A stretch of DNA of 43,186 bases from Pseudomonadota bacterium (GCA_021808815.1 JAKBAT010000002.1:1-43186), one strand, 5' to 3'; shown: positions 19,588 to 30,080, numbered from the stretch's first letter. The notes: generated from the sequence alone by a model not told the origin. Numbers and translations are program-made.

Positions 19588-19616
19588 ATTTTAGAGCGTC
19601 TTTCCCATACTGTCAA
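19588..19616 (-). promoter_or_regulatory. Sigma70-type promoter for the yceD-rpmF-plsX-fab operon
   Basis: Minus strand TTGACA-N17-TAAAAT: -35 at 19616-19611, -10 at 19593-19588, spacer exactly 17. Confidence 0.75.
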
Positions 19617-19671
19617 AGACTTATCAACGAATTTGCAAGGAATCCGCCCACCCTTGGTATAGTGCCAGCCT

Positions 19672-20274
19672 ATGTCGCCCATCGCCACGCCCTCCCCGCG
19701 CACCCTCGTGCTGGCGTCCAGCTCGCCTTACCGGCGCGAACTGCTGTCACGCCTGCGCCTGCCCTTCGTCACCTGTTCACCGGACCTGGATGAATCCCCC
19801 CTGCCCGACGAAGCCCCTGAAGCCACCAGCGTACGGCTCGCCCGGGAAAAAGCCTGTCGGGGAGCCCAGTGGCACCCCGAGGCATGGATCATCGGCAGCG
19901 ACCAGGTGGCCGTCTGCCAAGGGCAGTCTCTGGGAAAACCCGGTACCCACGCGCAAGCCGTCCAGCAGCTCCAGGCCACCAGCGGCCAGGAGGTCCTGTT
20001 TCACACAGCCGTGTGCCTGTGGCACGCTCCTAGCGCGCGTGAGTGGGCGGCACTGGCCACGGTCACCGTGCGCTATCGCACCCTGGCCCCCGATGCCATC
20101 GAGCGCTATCTTGCAGCCGACCAACCCTATGATTGTGCGGGGAGCGCCCGCATCGAGGCATTGGGCATCACACTCGTGGAATGGGTCCGCAGCGATGACC
20201 CTACTGCCCTCGTCGGATTGCCCCTCATCGCCCTTTCCCGCCTGTTGCGCGCCGCCGGCTGGGCCCTGCCATGA
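19672..20274 (+). CDS. maf: Maf-family nucleotide pyrophosphatase (YceF-like)
   Basis: LVLASSSPYRRELLSRLRLPFVTCSPDLDESP; WIIGSDQVAVCQGQSLGKPGTHAQAVQQL. Confidence 0.94.
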   Translation: MSPIATPSPRTLVLASSSPYRRELLSRLRLPFVTCSPDLDESPLPDEAPEATSVRLAREKACRGAQWHPEAWIIGSDQVAVCQGQSLGKPGTHAQAVQQLQATSGQEVLFHTAVCLWHAPSAREWAALATVTVRYRTLAPDAIERYLAADQPYDCAGSARIEALGITLVEWVRSDDPTALVGLPLIALSRLLRAAGWALP

Positions 20275-21005
20275 CGCCACACCTGCCCTTGAAGGGCCGT
20301 CTCCTGCTGCTCCCGGTCCCCCTCTCGCCCGAAGGGGGCGCCATGGATCTGCCCGGACGAACGCTGGATGCCCTGCGCACCCTGCGTCATTTCGTCGTGG
20401 AAAATGCCAAGACAGCACGCCGCGTCCTGAAGGCCTGCGGCCACCCGCTGCCCCTGGCGAGCCTCCACATGGCCGTGCTCGATGCCCACACCCCGGAGCA
20501 GGACGTGCCTGCCCTGCTGGCACCCCTTGCGGCAGGATATGACCTGGGGCTCATGTCCGAAGCCGGCTGCCCGGCTGTTGCCGACCCCGGGGCGCGACTT
20601 GTGCGCCTGGTGCATGCGCAAAACGGCACCGTGCTGCCCCTGGGGGGACCCTCCTCCCTGCTGCTCGCCCTCATGGCCTCGGGACTGGAGGGGCAACGTT
20701 TTGCCTTCCACGGCTACCTGCCCGTGGAAGCCCATGCACGACGAAGCCGCATCCTGCAGCTGGAGCACCGTTCACGACAGGAACAGGAAACCCAGCTCCT
20801 GATCGAAACACCCTACCGCAACCGCGTGTTGTGGGCAGCGCTGCTGGAATCGCTGGCTCCGGAAACCCTGCTTTGCCTTGGCCTCGCCCTTTCCACTCCG
20901 GAACAGGAGGTGCACACACGCACTGTCGGAGAATGGCGCCGCCATCCGGAGAAAATTATCCTGGAGCGCCGCCCTTGCGTGTTTTTGTTTCTCGCACAAT
21001 GCTAG
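20271..21005 (+). CDS. SAM-dependent methyltransferase, RsmI-like / tetrapyrrole methylase family
   Basis: GRLLLLPVPLSPEG; DLGLMSEAGCPAVADPGARLVRLVH; LPLGGPSSLLLALMASGL; ETQLLIETPYRN. ATGA overlap with maf. Confidence 0.87.
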   Translation: MTPHLPLKGRLLLLPVPLSPEGGAMDLPGRTLDALRTLRHFVVENAKTARRVLKACGHPLPLASLHMAVLDAHTPEQDVPALLAPLAAGYDLGLMSEAGCPAVADPGARLVRLVHAQNGTVLPLGGPSSLLLALMASGLEGQRFAFHGYLPVEAHARRSRILQLEHRSRQEQETQLLIETPYRNRVLWAALLESLAPETLLCLGLALSTPEQEVHTRTVGEWRRHPEKIILERRPCVFLFLAQC

Positions 21006-21049
21006 AATCAGGCTCGCTCCCAACCGTCCCTCGTCTGACCTAATATTTC

Positions 21050-24000
21050 ATGTGGATCGTTAGGCTGGCGCTGCGGCGCCCATACACCTTTGTTGTCGCT
21101 GCGATTCTCATCCTGCTGCTGGGCGTGGTGGCCATCCGCAACACTCCCACGGACATTTTTCCCAACATCGACATCCCGGTGGTCAGCGTCATCTGGAATT
21201 ACACCGGGTTGCCTCCGTCCCAGATGGAAAAATACATCACCACCTTCAGCGAGTACTCCCTGTCGGCTGCGGTGAACGACGTGCGGGCAATCGAGTCGCA
21301 AACCGTCAATGGCGCCGCCGTCATCAAGATCTACTTCCAGCCCAACGTCAAAATCGCGGAGGCGGTGGCGCAGGTGGTCTCGGTATCCCAGACCATCATC
21401 CGGCGCATGCCAGCCGGAACCGTCCCGCCCCTGATCCTGCGTTATGAAGCGTCGAGCGTCCCGATCCTGCAAATGGCACTCGCCAGCACCAAGCTGTCGG
21501 AATCACAGCTCTACGATTTCGGCATTTACCGCATCCGCACAGCCATCGCCCCCGTCAAGGGTGCTCGCCTGGCACTGCCTTACGGTGGCAAACCCCGGCA
21601 AATCCAGGTGGACCTCGACCCTGCGGCCATGATGGCCAAGGGGGTGACCGCCGACGACATCAACAATGCCCTGCTCAACCAGAACCTGAGCCTGCCCACG
21701 GGAGACGCCAAGATCGGCAACGTGGACTACCTGGTGGGCATGAACATGAATCCCTCCAACATCGAAGCGCTCAACGACGTGCCCGTCAAGCGGGTCGGGG
21801 GGGCATGGATTTACGTGCGGGACGTGGCACATGTACGCGATGGCTTCGGGGTCCAGACCAATGTGGTGCGCAGCGAGGGACAGCGGGGCGCCCTGCTGAC
21901 CGTCCTGAAAACAGGCCAGGCCTCCACCCTGGAGGTGGTGGAGAGCATCCGGGACATCCTGCCCGGGTTGCGTGCGCAATACCCCGACATCCAGATTTCC
22001 GAGCTGTTCGACCAGTCATTGTTCGTCAAGGCCGCCATCCGCAGCGTCATGGGGGAAGGCCTGGTGGCGGCACTGCTCACGGCAAGCATGATCCTCCTGT
22101 TCCTGGGCAGCCTGCGCAGCACATTCATCGTGGTGATTTCCATCCCGCTGTCCGTGCTCACCTCCATCATCATCCTGTATGCCACGGGCGAGACCCTCAA
22201 CATCATGACCCTGGGGGGGCTCGCCCTGGCAGTGGGCATCTTGGTGGATGACGCCACCGTCGAAATCGAAAATATCCATCGCAACGCCAAGCTGGGGAAA
22301 CCCCTGGAAGAAACCATCCTCATGGGCGCACGCCAGATTTTCGTGCCCACCATGGTATCGACCCTGTCCATCTGCATCGTGTTCGTGTCCGTATCCTTCC
22401 TCAACGGGCCGGCCAAATACCTGTTCACGCCACTGGCCCTCTCCGTGGTGTATGCCATGCTGGCCTCCTGGGTGCTGTCCCGCACCCTGGTACCCGTCAT
22501 GGTCAAATATCTCTTGCCGAAGGAGCTGGATGCCGGGCACGGGCACACGACGCCAGGCTTCCACCAGCGCTTTGAAGCCCGGTTCGAACAGGCACGGGCT
22601 GCCTACATGCGTTTTCTCACGGCATGCCTGCAGCACCGCCGCACTGTCCTGGCCAGCGCCGGGTTCGTTCTTCTGGCCACGGCGGGGATACTGCCCTTCG
22701 TGGGACGTGATTTCTTCCCCGACGTGGATGCCGGGCAAATCCGCATGCACGTGACCGCACCGGCCGGAACACGGCTGGAGGAAACCGAAGCACTGTATGG
22801 AAAAGTGGAAGCCGCCCTGCGCCAACTCATCCCGGACAGCGACCGCAACCTGATCCTGGACAATATCGGGCTGCCCCAGTCCGTCAATCTGGCCTTCACG
22901 GATACGCCCACCGTCAGTTCGGCCGACGGGGAAATCCTGATCTCGCTCAAACCGGAACACCGCGTGCGCACCCAGGATTACGTACGCCTGCTGCGGCGGG
23001 AACTCGCCCTCCGGTTTCCGGGCGTGGGCTTTTTCTTCCAGCCCGCGGATATTGTCAGCCAGATCCTGAATTTCGGTTTGCCGGCACCCATCGACGTGCA
23101 AATTGCCGGCTTCGACCCCAAGCTGCCAGCCCTCACGCAGGAACTGCAAAACCGCATTGCCTCGATTCCCGGTGCCGCCGACGTGCACCGCCACCAAATC
23201 GCGAATGCCCCGCTGCTGCAGGTCAGCGTCAACCGCAACCGTGCGGCCGACCTGGGCCTCACCCAGCATGACGTGGCCAACAACGTGCTGATCGGGCTAA
23301 GCTCCAGCATCGTGGTCTCCTACAACCTCTGGCCCGATCCCAAGACAGGCGTGGGGTACCCCATTGCCATACAGACGCCTCAGACCGACATGGCCTCCCT
23401 GGACCAGCTCATGAATCTGCCGCTGCCCGGCAAGGGCCCCGCAGCCACCGAACCCCTGGGGAACCTTGCCACCATTGAGCGCCGCGAAACCCCTGCGGTC
23501 ATCAGCCATTACGACGTGCAGCCGGTCTTCGACATTTATGCCAGCGTACAGGATCGCGACCTGGGGGCCCTGTCGGGCGACATCCAGCGCGTCCTCGATG
23601 AGTTCACGCCGCGGTTGCCGGCGGGCACGCGCCTCTCCCTGCACGGGCAGGCGGAAAGCATGAACCACGCTTTCCTGCGGCTGGGCGTCGGCATCATCTT
23701 CGCGGCCGGCCTCATTTATTTCCTGATGGTGGTGAACTTCCAGTCCTGGACAGACCCTTTCATCATCATCATGGCATTGCCGGGTGCCCTGTGCGGCGTG
23801 GTGTGGATGCTGTTTGCCACCGCCACCACCTTCAGCGTACCCTCCCTGATGGGGACCATCATGAGCCTGGGTGTGGCCACGGCCAACAGCATCCTGGTAG
23901 TCACGTTCGCCAATGACTGTATGCATGCGGGATCAGACCCCATGAAGGCGGCCCTGGAGGCCGGTTTCACGCGCCTGCGCCCGGTGTTGATGACGGCCGC

Positions 24001-24214
24001 CGCCATGCTGATCGGCATGGTGCCCATGGCACTGGGATTCGGTGAAGGTGGTGAGCAGAATGCCCCCCTGGGCCGCGCCGTGATTGGGGGGTTGCTGGTG
24101 GCCACCCTGTCCACCCTGGTGTTTGTCCCGGTGGTTTTTACCTGGGTCAAGGAACAGCTGTTGCGTCGGGGTTACCGTTTCGATGCCGTCAGTGCCCACG
24201 CCGATCCCATTTGA
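21050..24214 (+). CDS. RND efflux permease (AcrB/MdtB-like)
   Basis: 1054 aa; NTPTDIFPNIDIPVVSVIWNYTGLPPSQME; GGLALAVGILVDDATVEIENIHRN; two RND repeats. Confidence 0.92.
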   Translation: MWIVRLALRRPYTFVVAAILILLLGVVAIRNTPTDIFPNIDIPVVSVIWNYTGLPPSQMEKYITTFSEYSLSAAVNDVRAIESQTVNGAAVIKIYFQPNVKIAEAVAQVVSVSQTIIRRMPAGTVPPLILRYEASSVPILQMALASTKLSESQLYDFGIYRIRTAIAPVKGARLALPYGGKPRQIQVDLDPAAMMAKGVTADDINNALLNQNLSLPTGDAKIGNVDYLVGMNMNPSNIEALNDVPVKRVGGAWIYVRDVAHVRDGFGVQTNVVRSEGQRGALLTVLKTGQASTLEVVESIRDILPGLRAQYPDIQISELFDQSLFVKAAIRSVMGEGLVAALLTASMILLFLGSLRSTFIVVISIPLSVLTSIIILYATGETLNIMTLGGLALAVGILVDDATVEIENIHRNAKLGKPLEETILMGARQIFVPTMVSTLSICIVFVSVSFLNGPAKYLFTPLALSVVYAMLASWVLSRTLVPVMVKYLLPKELDAGHGHTTPGFHQRFEARFEQARAAYMRFLTACLQHRRTVLASAGFVLLATAGILPFVGRDFFPDVDAGQIRMHVTAPAGTRLEETEALYGKVEAALRQLIPDSDRNLILDNIGLPQSVNLAFTDTPTVSSADGEILISLKPEHRVRTQDYVRLLRRELALRFPGVGFFFQPADIVSQILNFGLPAPIDVQIAGFDPKLPALTQELQNRIASIPGAADVHRHQIANAPLLQVSVNRNRAADLGLTQHDVANNVLIGLSSSIVVSYNLWPDPKTGVGYPIAIQTPQTDMASLDQLMNLPLPGKGPAATEPLGNLATIERRETPAVISHYDVQPVFDIYASVQDRDLGALSGDIQRVLDEFTPRLPAGTRLSLHGQAESMNHAFLRLGVGIIFAAGLIYFLMVVNFQSWTDPFIIIMALPGALCGVVWMLFATATTFSVPSLMGTIMSLGVATANSILVVTFANDCMHAGSDPMKAALEAGFTRLRPVLMTAAAMLIGMVPMALGFGEGGEQNAPLGRAVIGGLLVATLSTLVFVPVVFTWVKEQLLRRGYRFDAVSAHADPI

Positions 24215-24232
24215 ACCTGGCAGACTTCCTCC

Positions 24233-25411
24233 ATGAGCACACCTGACAATTCCCTTCCCGAGCCCCTCCCGCCCACGCCTTCCCGGCGCCGGCTAACCCT
24301 CAAGCCGCTGTTTCTGCTTGGGGGCCTGATCCTGATGCTGGTGGTGATCGGGCTCATCAACCGTTTTGGGCTGTTCAACCAGGCACCGCGTGCCGTCACG
24401 GCCCCGCCTCCCGCCGTGGCCGTCATCAAGGCCACACCCGGCAAGCAGGACATGGTGCTGGTACTCCCCGGCACGCTGCAGCCCTTACGCGAAACCCAGA
24501 TCTACGCCCGTGCCAGCGGATATGTGCGGCAATGGCAGGTGGATATCGGTGCGGAAGTGCGGGAAGGGCAGTTGCTGCTCACGATCGACAGCCCTGAAAC
24601 CGACCAGAGCCTTGCGCACGCCGAAGCCGCACTGGCCTCGGCACGGGCCAACCTGGAGATCGCCGGCACCACCCTGCGCCGCTCCAGGGAACTGCTCGCC
24701 CGAAAATTCCTGTCGCAGCAGACTGTGGATGAGCAGGCAGCCCTGCTGGATGCCCGGGCTGCCGAAGTGCGGGCCAACGAAGCGGATGTCCGTCGCTACC
24801 GCGATGCCCAGGGGTTCGAACAGGTCACCGCCCCCTTCGCCGGGCGCATCACTTACCGCAACGTGGAAAAGGGGCAGTTGGTCACGGCCAACAGCCCCGA
24901 CCCGAATGGCTGGCTCTATCGCCTTTCAGCGCTCAACCCCTTGCGCCTGTTCATCACCGTGCCGCAGAACCAGGCCCGGTTCATCCATGCGGGCATGCCG
25001 GTGGCCATTCAGTTGAGCGAATTCCCCGGCCAGGATTTCCAGGCACAGGTGGTGCGTACGGCCGGTGCCCTGGACCCCAGTTCAAAGACGCTCCTGACGG
25101 AAATCCATATTCCCAACGATGCCCATACCCTGGCATCGGGCAGCTACGCCGAGGCACATTTCTCCCTGCATCTGGACCAGCCTGCCATCATCCTGCCTGC
25201 CAACACGCTGATCGCCCGGGCGGATGGCACCCGGGTGGCTACCCTGGGTCCGGACAATCACATCCACCTGAAACTGGTCAAAATGGGCCGTGATTTCGGG
25301 ACCACCGTGGAAATCGTCTCCGGTGTGGATGCCGGGGAGACCATCGTGACCAATCCTTCCGATGCCGTACAGGAAGGCGTGTTGGTACATCCCATCCAAG
25401 CCAGGAACTGA
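24233..25411 (+). CDS. RND efflux periplasmic adaptor subunit
   Basis: TM anchor, LPGTLQPLRETQIYARASGYVRQWQVDIGAEVREGQLLLTIDSPETDQ, VTAPFAGRITYRNVEKGQLV. Confidence 0.92.
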   Translation: MSTPDNSLPEPLPPTPSRRRLTLKPLFLLGGLILMLVVIGLINRFGLFNQAPRAVTAPPPAVAVIKATPGKQDMVLVLPGTLQPLRETQIYARASGYVRQWQVDIGAEVREGQLLLTIDSPETDQSLAHAEAALASARANLEIAGTTLRRSRELLARKFLSQQTVDEQAALLDARAAEVRANEADVRRYRDAQGFEQVTAPFAGRITYRNVEKGQLVTANSPDPNGWLYRLSALNPLRLFITVPQNQARFIHAGMPVAIQLSEFPGQDFQAQVVRTAGALDPSSKTLLTEIHIPNDAHTLASGSYAEAHFSLHLDQPAIILPANTLIARADGTRVATLGPDNHIHLKLVKMGRDFGTTVEIVSGVDAGETIVTNPSDAVQEGVLVHPIQARN

Positions 25412-25414
25412 GGC

Positions 25415-26065
25415 TCACCCCTGTTCGCTGAGCCAGCGCCATAATTCCGGCACGCTGTCCAGGTACGCACAGGCGGTATGTTGCTCGAGGGTGGCACGCG
25501 GTTGTGCCCCATAGGTGACGGCCAGGGCATCCACCCCGGCATGCCCTGCCATCAACAGGTCGTGGGAAGTATCCCCGATCATAAGGGTCTGCGCGGGTGA
25601 CACGCCGCAAACGTCCATCAAGTAGTTCAGCATGTCGGGAGCCGGCTTGGGGTTTTCTTCGTCCGCACAACGCGTGGCCACGAAATGGCGTTTGAACCCA
25701 GTCGCCTCCAAAGCCCGTTCCAGACCTGCGCGCGGCTTGCCCGTGGCCACAGCCAGCAGATGTCCGGATTGCTCCAGGGCCTCCAGCATCGCCCCGACTT
25801 CTGCAAATGGCCTCAGCACCGACTCGTGCGTGAGGTAATGGCGCCGGTAGCTCTCGAACAGGCGGGGAAAGGTTTCCTCCGCAAGATCTGGAGCCACGCT
25901 CCGGATGGCCGCGACCATGCTCATGCCAATCACGTGTCGTGCCAGCGCCGTGTTGGGGACCGGCCCCCCCACTTCGCGACAGGCAGTCTGCAGGGATTCG
26001 GCAATCAGTGCTGCGGAATCCATGAGCGTGCCGTCCCAGTCAAAGACGATCAGATCATAACGCAT
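25415..26065 (-). CDS. HAD-superfamily hydrolase, phosphoglycolate phosphatase-like
   Basis: YDLIVFDWDGTLMDSAALI; LLAVATGKPRAGLERAL; KPAPDMLNYLMDVCGV; LMIGDTSHDLLMAGHAGVDALAVTYG. Confidence 0.9.
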   Translation of the reverse strand: MRYDLIVFDWDGTLMDSAALIAESLQTACREVGGPVPNTALARHVIGMSMVAAIRSVAPDLAEETFPRLFESYRRHYLTHESVLRPFAEVGAMLEALEQSGHLLAVATGKPRAGLERALEATGFKRHFVATRCADEENPKPAPDMLNYLMDVCGVSPAQTLMIGDTSHDLLMAGHAGVDALAVTYGAQPRATLEQHTACAYLDSVPELWRWLSEQG

Positions 26066-27035
26066 GGTCTGGGGTGTTCAAATGGCGGAGATAGGCTTCC
26101 AGGTCGTCAGGCAGCGGGGACTCCAGCACCAGGGGCGCATCTGTGAGCGGATGCGTAAAACGCAGCACCGCCGCATGCAGAAACATGCGCTTCAACCCCT
26201 GCTTTGCCTGCTGCCGGTTCCAGGGAAAGTCCCCGTATTTTTCGTCGCCAGCGACGGGATATCCCGAATGGGCCAGGTGCACCCGGATCTGATGGGTGCG
26301 CCCGGTCAGGAGCCGTGCTTCCAGGAGGGTCACCTCCGTAAAGCGCTGCTTCCGGTAAAACACCGTTTCTGATTCCTTTCCCTCGCGATGCACCGTCACC
26401 CGACGCTCGCCGCTTTCCGTCAGGAATTTGTGCAGGGGGAGCCGTACCACCTTTTTCTCATCGGGAAACTGTCCTTTCGCCAGGACCAGGTAGCGTTTGT
26501 CGATACCCCCTTCCTTCAGGCGCGCATGCAGGCCCACCAGCAGGCTGCGTTTCTTTGCCACCAGCAAAACACCCGAAGTATCCCGATCCAGGCGATGCAC
26601 CAGCTCCAGAAATTTTGCCTGGGGACGCTCCCGTCGCAACTGTTCGATGATCCCCAGCTGTATTCCGCTCCCGCCGTGGACGGCCCAGCCTGACGGCTTG
26701 TCGAGCGCAATCAGGCTGTCATCTTCATACAGGATGCGACCTTCCAGGAGAGGGGCGCCCTTTTTTGGTGCAGCCTTCTCCGATGGCACGGGTTGTGCTC
26801 GACGTACGGGGGGAATGCGCACCCGGTCTCCCCAACGCAGGCGGTAGGTGGCGTCCACCCGCCCGCTGTTCACCCGCACTTCCCCGCTGCGCAGGATGCG
26901 GTACACATGGCTTTTGGGAACACCTTTGAGCAGCCCCAGCAAAAAATTGTCGATGCGCTGGCCGGCGGCATCTTCTCCGATCTCTTCCCAGGCAACTGAG
27001 GCTTTACGCAATGACGACATTTCATTTACAATCAT
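26055..27035 (-). CDS. rluC: 23S rRNA pseudouridine synthase RluC
   Basis: S4-like N-terminus QRIDNFLLGLLKGVPKSHVYRILRSGEVRVN; LELVHRLDRDTSGVLLVAKKR; LLTGRTHQIRVHLAHSGYPVAGDEKYGD. Start may be 27020. Confidence 0.94.
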   Translation of the reverse strand: MIVNEMSSLRKASVAWEEIGEDAAGQRIDNFLLGLLKGVPKSHVYRILRSGEVRVNSGRVDATYRLRWGDRVRIPPVRRAQPVPSEKAAPKKGAPLLEGRILYEDDSLIALDKPSGWAVHGGSGIQLGIIEQLRRERPQAKFLELVHRLDRDTSGVLLVAKKRSLLVGLHARLKEGGIDKRYLVLAKGQFPDEKKVVRLPLHKFLTESGERRVTVHREGKESETVFYRKQRFTEVTLLEARLLTGRTHQIRVHLAHSGYPVAGDEKYGDFPWNRQQAKQGLKRMFLHAAVLRFTHPLTDAPLVLESPLPDDLEAYLRHLNTPDHAL

Positions 27036-27427
27036 AAGTTATTGAGTCTATTAGAGGTCGCACGGGAAAATCGCCAGAGCATCCGGCTTGCCCGGCTCCA
27101 CCCTGCCAGACTCGGTAGCGCCCCGGCCCCAGCGGTCTAGCGGGCGCCGTGCCGGTAAACTTTCCGGACACAAGGCAATACAGTTACAAGCGGTTAATTT
27201 CGCTCACCAGAAAGTAGCGATGGTAAGTTAGTTGCGCGCTGAAAGCATCACCTGAATTTTGCCGCCCTGCCTGGTCGGGGCGATGATGACAACATTGATT
27301 AAACCACCGGTAGAGCGTTTGATACTGTCAACAGCTTGACACCTCTTCGATAGCAGTGACCTGTGACCCTGTCACAAGTCCGGTTTGATCCTGTCCTCCC
27401 GAAGCCTAAGCGCGCGGGGGTCTATTT
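27036..27427 (+). promoter_or_regulatory. Long rluC-rne intergenic region, candidate rne promoter and 5' leader
   Basis: About 390 bp with no supported ORF; contains TGTGAC-CCT-GTCACA (27362-27376) and CCGG-N8-CCGG dyads. Confidence 0.4.
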
Positions 27428-30046
27428 ATGAAACGCATGCTGTTCAATGCCACCCATTCCGAGGAATTGCGCGTGGCGATCGTCGACGGTCAGAAACTGA
27501 TCGATCTCGACATCGAGTATTCCGGTAAAGAGCAACGCAAAAGCAACATCTACAAGGCGGTCATCACCCGGGTTGAGCCTTCCCTCGAAGCCGTGTTCGT
27601 GGATTACGGCACGGACCGCCATGGTTTTCTTCCTTTCAAGGAAATTGCCCGTGCCTACCTGCAAAACCAGGAAAGCGAGGTTTCCCGCAGCCGGATCGCA
27701 AGCATCCTCAAGGAAGGCCAGGAACTGATCGTCCAGGTGGACAAGGACGAGCGGGGCAACAAGGGCGCTGCCCTCACTTCCTTCATCAGCCTCGCGGGAC
27801 GCTACCTGGTGTTGATGCCCAACAATCCCCGCGGCGGCGGCGTATCGCGCCGGGTGGAAGGCGACGAACGGGCCGAGCTGCGCGACGTCCTGTCCCAGCT
27901 GGAAGTCCCCGCCGGCATGTCCCTCATTGCGCGCACGGCCGGGATCGGACGCAACGTGGAAGAACTGCAGTGGGACCTCAACTACCTGTTGCAGCTGTGG
28001 AATGCCATCGAGGCAGCTTCCCACGGCCAAAAGGGGCCCTTCCTCATTTACCAGGAAGGCAGCCTGGTCATCCGGGCCATTCGCGACCTGTTTCAGCCGG
28101 ATATCGGGGAAATCCTGATCGACACTGAATCGATTTATGACCAAGCCTGCCAGTTCATGGGGCACGTCATGCCCGCCAACGTGCACAAGGTCAAGCTCTA
28201 CCACGATGATGTCCCGCTGTTTTCCCGGTTCCAGATTGAACACCAGATCGAAACTGCCTATCGCCGTGATGTCACCCTCCCGTCAGGCGGTGCCATTGTC
28301 ATCGACCACACGGAAGCCCTGGTTTCGATCGACGTGAATTCGGCCCGGGCCACCCGGGGTGCCGACATTGAGCAGACGGCTCTCAACACCAACCTCGAAG
28401 CCGCCGAGGAAATCGCCCGCCAGCTGCGCCTGCGCGACCTGGGCGGCCTGATCGTGATCGACTTCATCGACATGGAAAACACGCGCAACCAGCGCGATGT
28501 GGAAAACCGCCTGCGGGATGCCCTCCGCTATGACCGGGCCCGGGTCCAGACTGGAAAAATCTCCCGCTTCGGGTTGCTCGAACTGTCACGCCAGCGTCTC
28601 CAGCCTTCCCTGGGGGAAACCAGCCACACCGCCTGCCCGCGCTGCCATGGCACCGGGTTCATCCGTGACACGGAATCCTCGGCCCTTCACATTCTGCGCA
28701 TCCTGCAGGAAGAGGCCATGAAGGAAAATACCGCGATCGTCCGGGCCCAGGTTCCGGTGGATGTGGCCACGTTCCTTCTCAATGAAAAACGTGGGGATAT
28801 CTACGCCATTGAGGCACGCCTCAAAGTCCATGTGATGCTGATCCCCAACATCCACTTGGAAACGCCCAACTACGCAGTGCTGCGCATTCGCCACGATGAA
28901 GCCAACCAGCTGGAGCTGGCGGAAGCCAGCTACCAGCTGGTGGAAATGCCGGAGGAAACCTCCGAGCCGAAGGACCAGCAGGACAAGCAGCGCCCTGCCA
29001 AACCCGTTGCCGCCGTGCGGGGCATCACGCCGCAGCAGCCGGCCCCGATTGTCCAAGCGGAAACGCCACATCCTGCAGCCCGGCATTCCGCCATGGTGGA
29101 ACCCCAGAAATCCCTTTTTGGCACCATTCTGGGATGGTTCACGGGCAAGCCCGGGCCGGAAGCGCAGCCCGCTGCCCCATCGGCCCAGGCCATCGCCTCC
29201 ACAACGAGCAGTTCCCCTGCCCGCGAGCGTTCCGAAGGCCGTGGCGAGCGACGGCGCGGACGCAATGGACGCGACCGGGGGGATCGGCCTGCCGCGCGCA
29301 GTGAAGAAGGACGCAGTGCTGCCCCACCCAAGCCACCCCGCCCTCCCCGGGAACCCCGGCGTGAAGGCGCTGCTGCCGCCACGGCGGAATCCCTCGTTCC
29401 AGCAACGTTGACCACAGCAGCCCCGACAACAGCGCCCACCGAGGACACCGCCACACCCGGCCGCGAAGGGAGCGGACGTCGGCGTGGGCGTCGTGGTGGC
29501 CGGCGCGAGCGAGGGGGTCGCCGTTTCAATGGCGCCATCACCCCGATTTTTGATCGCGGGGATACCCCGCCGCCTGCAGCGGCAACCTCATCAGCGCCCC
29601 CCCGGGAAGCAGCATCCGCCCCGCAAGCCCCCCTCAGACAGCGCCGCAACAGGGAAACCGTGGAATCCTTTGGCGACGCCCCCGTCCTGAAGGAACAGGA
29701 TGGAATGGCGATGGCCCTGGCCGTTGCCCCGCCCCCCTCCGAACAAACGGAACTGGCGCTCGTCCCCCAGGCAGCGGCCGCCGCAGAACCCGCAGTTGAA
29801 ACGCCCTCTCTCGTGATCTCCGCTCCCGCGGCCTCGCTCGATCACGTCCAGTTGGAGGTCCCCCTGGAGAGTGGTCTGGTACTGGTGCAAACGCGCAAGG
29901 AAGCCGTTTCAGTGGCGGCCAGCCTAGCGGAAGCAAGCCCGGCGGAATCCCAGCCACGACGCCGCCGCCCCAGGAGGGAGCAGACTGCCGCCAATGCCGA
30001 GCCTTTGGTGCAGGTCGAAACCCATAAAGCGCCGGCGGAATCCTGA
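27428..30046 (+). CDS. rne: Ribonuclease E
   Basis: [31 protein letters not shown]1 domain; [60 protein letters not shown] zinc link; Arg-rich C-terminus. Confidence 0.97.
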   Translation: MKRMLFNATHSEELRVAIVDGQKLIDLDIEYSGKEQRKSNIYKAVITRVEPSLEAVFVDYGTDRHGFLPFKEIARAYLQNQESEVSRSRIASILKEGQELIVQVDKDERGNKGAALTSFISLAGRYLVLMPNNPRGGGVSRRVEGDERAELRDVLSQLEVPAGMSLIARTAGIGRNVEELQWDLNYLLQLWNAIEAASHGQKGPFLIYQEGSLVIRAIRDLFQPDIGEILIDTESIYDQACQFMGHVMPANVHKVKLYHDDVPLFSRFQIEHQIETAYRRDVTLPSGGAIVIDHTEALVSIDVNSARATRGADIEQTALNTNLEAAEEIARQLRLRDLGGLIVIDFIDMENTRNQRDVENRLRDALRYDRARVQTGKISRFGLLELSRQRLQPSLGETSHTACPRCHGTGFIRDTESSALHILRILQEEAMKENTAIVRAQVPVDVATFLLNEKRGDIYAIEARLKVHVMLIPNIHLETPNYAVLRIRHDEANQLELAEASYQLVEMPEETSEPKDQQDKQRPAKPVAAVRGITPQQPAPIVQAETPHPAARHSAMVEPQKSLFGTILGWFTGKPGPEAQPAAPSAQAIASTTSSSPARERSEGRGERRRGRNGRDRGDRPAARSEEGRSAAPPKPPRPPREPRREGAAAATAESLVPATLTTAAPTTAPTEDTATPGREGSGRRRGRRGGRRERGGRRFNGAITPIFDRGDTPPPAAATSSAPPREAASAPQAPLRQRRNRETVESFGDAPVLKEQDGMAMALAVAPPPSEQTELALVPQAAAAAEPAVETPSLVISAPAASLDHVQLEVPLESGLVLVQTRKEAVSVAASLAEASPAESQPRRRRPRREQTAANAEPLVQVETHKAPAES

Positions 30047-30080
30047 ATGCATTTTCCCTGAAGGGTTGCCCTGAAGAATA

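Noticed and set aside
22016-23269. 417-aa minus-strand ORF antisense to the RND permease
   Set aside because: Antisense shadow with H/Q/G-rich composition; the permease frame is clearly coding.
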